DNA from: DASVAL01 sp035649575
GTDB lineage: Bacteria; Planctomycetota; UBA1135; UBA2386
Direction of reading: 5' to 3'
DNA: 8,527 nucleotides
Assembly (NCBI GenBank): GCA_035649575.1
Contig: DASRJH010000048.1
Location: 1-8,527, forward strand
Part shown: in pieces, positions 6,264 to 8,527 of the stretch
Layout: each line of letters begins with the position of its first letter
Numbering within the stretch: position 1 is the first letter of the stretch
Program-made: the position numbers and the translations under genes
Notes under the pieces: generated by a model
Told to the model about the DNA's origin: nothing
Database searches by the model: none
The model's input: the letters and a program-made list of their open reading frames with translations, nothing else

Positions 6264-6372
6264 TGGCGCCCCTTTCGTCGGGCCAGTCCGACACCCGATC
6301 GTCGGCCCCGGGCAAGTCCGGCGGCGATCTTTCCCAATCAGGATCGTTTCATTCCCCATCTCTGTCCAGTCC

Positions 6373-7134
6373 GTGACACGTCCTCCCAGTGAAGCCGCTT
6401 CGACCCCCGGTGCCGCCGGCCAGCCCGGCGGCTCCAGCGAAGTGGTCGCGATCGACGGGCCGTCCGGCGCCGGCAAGAGCACGGTGGCGCGGTTGTTGGC
6501 GCACAAGCTCGACTACCAGTATCTCGACACCGGGGCGATGTATCGGGCGATCACGTGGCACCTGCTGCAGTCGGGTTGTGCACCCGTGGAGTGTGCGGGC
6601 GAACCGGACCAGGGTCATGCGCGCATGCGCGCGGCGCTGGCCGAAGCACGGCTCGAAGTGCGCCCCGGACGCTACCTGCTGAACGGGCGCGACGTCACGG
6701 CGCACCTGCGCACGCGCGAGGTCGAATCGCAGGTGTCGGCCGTGTCGGCGTTGCCTTTCGTGCGCGGGGCCATGCGCGATCTGCAGCGAGCCGTGGCGGC
6801 CGGTGGCCGGATCGTGGCCGAAGGCCGCGACATGGGCTCCGTCGTGTTTCCGGAGGCGCGGTGGAAGGTCTACCTCGACGCCGCACCGGGTGAACGCGCG
6901 CGCCGCCGCAGCCGCGACTTCGCGAGCCAAGGCCGGCAGGTCGACGAAACCCTCGTGCTCGAGGAGATCAACGTGCGCGATCGCCTCGACAGCACGCGTT
7001 CCGACGCACCGCTGCGCCGGGCGCCCGACGCGCTCTACGTCGACACGACCGGTCTCACGACCGAAGCCGTCGTGGAGCGTCTGCTGGCGTTCGTGCGGAC
7101 CGGCGTCTCGGCACTGCCGCGGGAGGCCCGATGA
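6373..7134 (+). CDS. cmk: cytidylate kinase
   Basis: The product (253 aa) phosphorylates CMP and dCMP to the diphosphates with ATP, in the cytoplasmic pyrimidine salvage and recycling pathway. The P-loop GPSGAGKS spans 29-36, followed by the substrate-site motif DTGAMYR (52-58), the NMP-binding region with NGRDVT (104-109), EGRDMGSVVFP (150-160), the Arg-rich lid ERARRRSRD (174-182) and RDRLDSTRSDAPL (202-214). All match bacterial Cmk. It is about 25 residues longer than usual because of a Pro/Gly/Ser-rich N-terminal extension before the core. The GTG at 6373 is the first plausible start in frame; GTG at 6442 would give a protein beginning just before the P-loop, so the extension is uncertain. 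No Shine-Dalgarno sequence precedes 6373, where the leader is pyrimidine-rich. The stop overlaps the plsC start (ATGA). Confidence 0.95.
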   Translation: MTRPPSEAASTPGAAGQPGGSSEVVAIDGPSGAGKSTVARLLAHKLDYQYLDTGAMYRAITWHLLQSGCAPVECAGEPDQGHARMRAALAEARLEVRPGRYLLNGRDVTAHLRTREVESQVSAVSALPFVRGAMRDLQRAVAAGGRIVAEGRDMGSVVFPEARWKVYLDAAPGERARRRSRDFASQGRQVDETLVLEEINVRDRLDSTRSDAPLRRAPDALYVDTTGLTTEAVVERLLAFVRTGVSALPREAR

Positions 7135-7886
7135 GCGAGGGGGTGCCACCGAGTCGGCGTCCGCAGGGTCTGCGGCGCGTGGCGCGCAACTGGGTCTGGT
7201 GGTGGCTCTCGAAGACCACCGTCTACTGGTTCAGCAAGGTGTGGTTCCGCTTGCGCATCGAAGGCCTCTCGCACGTGCCGCGATCGGGTCCCGTCGTGTT
7301 CGTGACCAACCACGCGAGCTACCTCGACCCGCCGCTCGTCGGCGTCACCGCCGGCCGGTGGGTCGGTTTCCTGGCCCAGGAAGGACTCGGGAAGTTCGGA
7401 CCGCTGCGCTGGTGGCTGCGGCAGATCGGTGTCACGCTGATCGACCGGAACGCCCCTTCGAAGGACGCCATGCGCCTCATGTCGGACTGCCTGCACGCCG
7501 GCGAAGCGGTCGGCATCTTCCCCGAGGGCACGCGCAGCCGCGATGGCGCGGTCGGTCCGTTCCGCACGGGGGTCGAGTTCCTCGTGCGGCGCAGCGGGGC
7601 CGCGGTCGTGCCGGTCGGGATCGAAGGTGCCTTCCGCGCCTTCCCGCGCGGGGCCTGGCTGCCGCGCCCGCGCAAGGTCATCGTGCGCTACGGCGAGGTG
7701 TGGCCCGCCTCGCGCGTGCTGGCTCCGGGTGGCGCGGAGGCCCTGCGGGCCCGCGTTGCTGAGCTCGCCAACGCGCCGCTGGTAGATTCTTCGCCGGGCC
7801 AGTCATTGCTGCGACCTGCCGTGGCCGATGATCCGACCCCCTCGGCTGGTACTTCGGCGGGCTCCTCTGCCGGGAGCGGGGCATGA
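7131..7886 (+). CDS. plsC: 1-acyl-sn-glycerol-3-phosphate acyltransferase
   Basis: The product (251 aa) should transfer an acyl chain to the sn-2 position of lysophosphatidic acid to give phosphatidic acid, the precursor of membrane phospholipids. The acyltransferase signatures are clear: NHASYLDP (60-67, catalytic H61 and D66), the block around residues 98-106 (QIGVTLIDR), FPEGTRS (130-136) and VPVGIEGA. A tryptophan-rich amphipathic N-terminal segment (WVWWWLSKTTVYWF, 21-34) probably anchors it to the inner membrane. The last 30 or so residues are a Ser/Gly/Ala-rich tail with no family counterpart that I know. The ATG overlaps the cmk stop, and GGGAGG lies four bases upstream, so start and coupling are well supported. 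Acyl-donor and exact acceptor specificity cannot be read from the sequence. The pairing cmk-plsC ahead of rpsA is a familiar bacterial gene order. Confidence 0.92.
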   Translation: MSEGVPPSRRPQGLRRVARNWVWWWLSKTTVYWFSKVWFRLRIEGLSHVPRSGPVVFVTNHASYLDPPLVGVTAGRWVGFLAQEGLGKFGPLRWWLRQIGVTLIDRNAPSKDAMRLMSDCLHAGEAVGIFPEGTRSRDGAVGPFRTGVEFLVRRSGAAVVPVGIEGAFRAFPRGAWLPRPRKVIVRYGEVWPASRVLAPGGAEALRARVAELANAPLVDSSPGQSLLRPAVADDPTPSAGTSAGSSAGSGA

Positions 7887-7892
7887 CCTCGG

Positions 7893-7923
7893 TTGCCGGC
7901 GACCACCGATCGGATGGTACGAT
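7893..7923 (+). promoter_or_regulatory. candidate promoter of rpsA
   Basis: TTGCCG (7893-7898) and TACGAT (7918-7923) lie 19 bases apart just after the plsC stop. Each box matches the consensus at 4 of 6 positions, and the spacer is longer than ideal. Initiation near 7930 would give a leader of about 120 nt before rpsA. The TTGCC start of the -35 box resembles those before rpmB and cmk. Confidence 0.35.
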
Positions 7924-7955
7924 CCACGGGCTCCTCTTTGCCGCGTCTTCGCATG

Positions 7956-8049
7956 TCACACCTTCGCGTGTGAATCGTGATAGCGTGGCGCTCTTTCCCT
8001 GCACTGTGTTCCCTTCCCTCCTTTTCACCCTTCAACCTTTTCTCGTTTG
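7956..8049 (+). promoter_or_regulatory. rpsA leader: hairpin plus pyrimidine tract, no Shine-Dalgarno
   Basis: TCACAC (7956-7961) pairs perfectly with GTGTGA (7968-7973) around a 6-nt loop. A tract at 8009-8044 follows with only three purines in 36 bases, ending five bases before the rpsA ATG. No purine-rich ribosome-binding site is present. In E. coli, S1 represses its own SD-poor mRNA and binds pyrimidine-rich RNA; similar autoregulation here is inference. Confidence 0.4.
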
Positions 8050-8527
8050 ATGCACGGCAAGAATCTGATCAAGAAATTCTCGATGTCCCCCGACGAGCTC
8101 ACGCGGCTCACGTCGGAGGCGCTCGGCAGTACGACGCTGGCCGAACTGGACACCGCCATCGGCAAGACCGTTGCCGAGCTGGCGCCCCACAAGATCGTCC
8201 ACGGCAAGGTCGTCAAGGTGCTCCCCGAGGGCATCGTGGTGGTCGACGTCAACTACAAGGCCGAGGGCCAGATCTCGATCGACGAGTTCCCCGATCCTCT
8301 CGCCGTGGTCCCGGGTCTCGAGATCGAATGCCTCGTCGAGCAGATCAACGACAGCGAAGGCTACATCCTGCTGAGCAAGCGCAAGGCAGATCGCATCCGC
8401 GGCTGGGAGAACATCATCCAGACGCACAAGGAGGGTGACAGCGTCAAGGGCCTGGTGCTGCGCAAGATCAAGGGCGGCCTGCTCGTCGACATCGGCGTTC
8501 CGGTCTTCCTGCCCGCGAGCCAGGTCA
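8050..8527 (+). CDS. rpsA: 30S ribosomal protein S1 (5' part, cut by window end)
   Basis: The frame is open from the ATG at 8050 to the window edge, giving 159 residues of a larger protein. S1 binds mRNA on the small subunit and helps load leaders that lack strong ribosome-binding sites. After an N-terminal stretch of about 45 residues that probably contacts the 30S subunit, residues 48-115 form a first S1 (OB-fold) repeat (HGKVVKV, VVVDVNYKAEGQIS, LSKRKADRIRGWE). A second repeat begins near 133 (GDSVKGLVLRKIKGGLLVDIGVPVFLPASQV region, the hallmark of S1 repeat 2). The in-frame ATG at 8083 would remove 11 residues; I prefer 8050, but neither start has a Shine-Dalgarno sequence. The upstream neighbours cmk and plsC fit the usual rpsA context. 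How many S1 repeats the full protein holds cannot be seen. Confidence 0.93.
   Translation, partial: MHGKNLIKKFSMSPDELTRLTSEALGSTTLAELDTAIGKTVAELAPHKIVHGKVVKVLPEGIVVVDVNYKAEGQISIDEFPDPLAVVPGLEIECLVEQINDSEGYILLSKRKADRIRGWENIIQTHKEGDSVKGLVLRKIKGGLLVDIGVPVFLPASQV

Noticed and set aside
7756..7788. TTGCTG and TAGATT inside the 3' end of plsC as an rpsA promoter
   Set aside because: The 21-base spacer is too long for a standard promoter.
1..8527. Mobile elements, CRISPR arrays, tRNA genes, sigma-54 (-24/-12) promoters
   Set aside because: No transposase or integrase frame, regular repeat array, tRNA T-arm signature, or correctly spaced GG-N10-GC promoter was found on reading.

Overview
The window is very G+C-rich DNA packed with genes, all on the + strand. 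Four things point to Planctomycetota: the form of ribosomal protein L28, the cmk-plsC-rpsA cluster, a secreted GH42-like protein of a type I associate with that phylum, and an LpxH of Gram-negative lipid A synthesis. This placement is inference from gene content and was not tested by database search.

Layout. (1) rpmB (130-450), with a plausible promoter just upstream. (2) A 778-base stretch without a convincing gene (451-1228). Its second half looks like a structured RNA: a 12-bp closing helix (800-811 with 1054-1065) encloses five consecutive hairpins, and a textbook intrinsic terminator follows (1101-1140). An alternative hairpin (1087-1110) would take up the 5' arm of that terminator, and one aptamer-like hairpin loop is complementary to that competing arm. 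This is the layout of a terminator-type riboswitch or attenuator, or else of a free-standing small RNA. I recognise no known RNA family in it. (3) A four-gene unit (1229-6172) joined by 4-base stop/start overlaps: a degenerate GGDEF protein that has lost its active site but keeps the RxxD c-di-GMP inhibitory-site motif; an NtrC-type sigma-54 response regulator with unusual AAA+ residues; a secreted GH42 beta-galactosidase-like protein; and LpxH. (4) A housekeeping cluster (6373-8527): cmk, plsC and the 5' part of rpsA, with promoter-like sequences before cmk and rpsA.

How the genes may work together (inference). The RNA element may control entry into the regulatory unit. The GGDEF remnant may sense c-di-GMP and act with or on the co-translated sigma-54 activator, since no histidine kinase is encoded nearby. 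The exported GH42-like protein and LpxH suggest a role in carbohydrate or envelope metabolism. The last cluster links CDP formation, phospholipid acylation and translation, a common housekeeping arrangement.

Genes that start transcription units (rpmB, cmk, rpsA) lack a clear Shine-Dalgarno sequence and have pyrimidine-rich leaders. Several internal operon genes have good ones.
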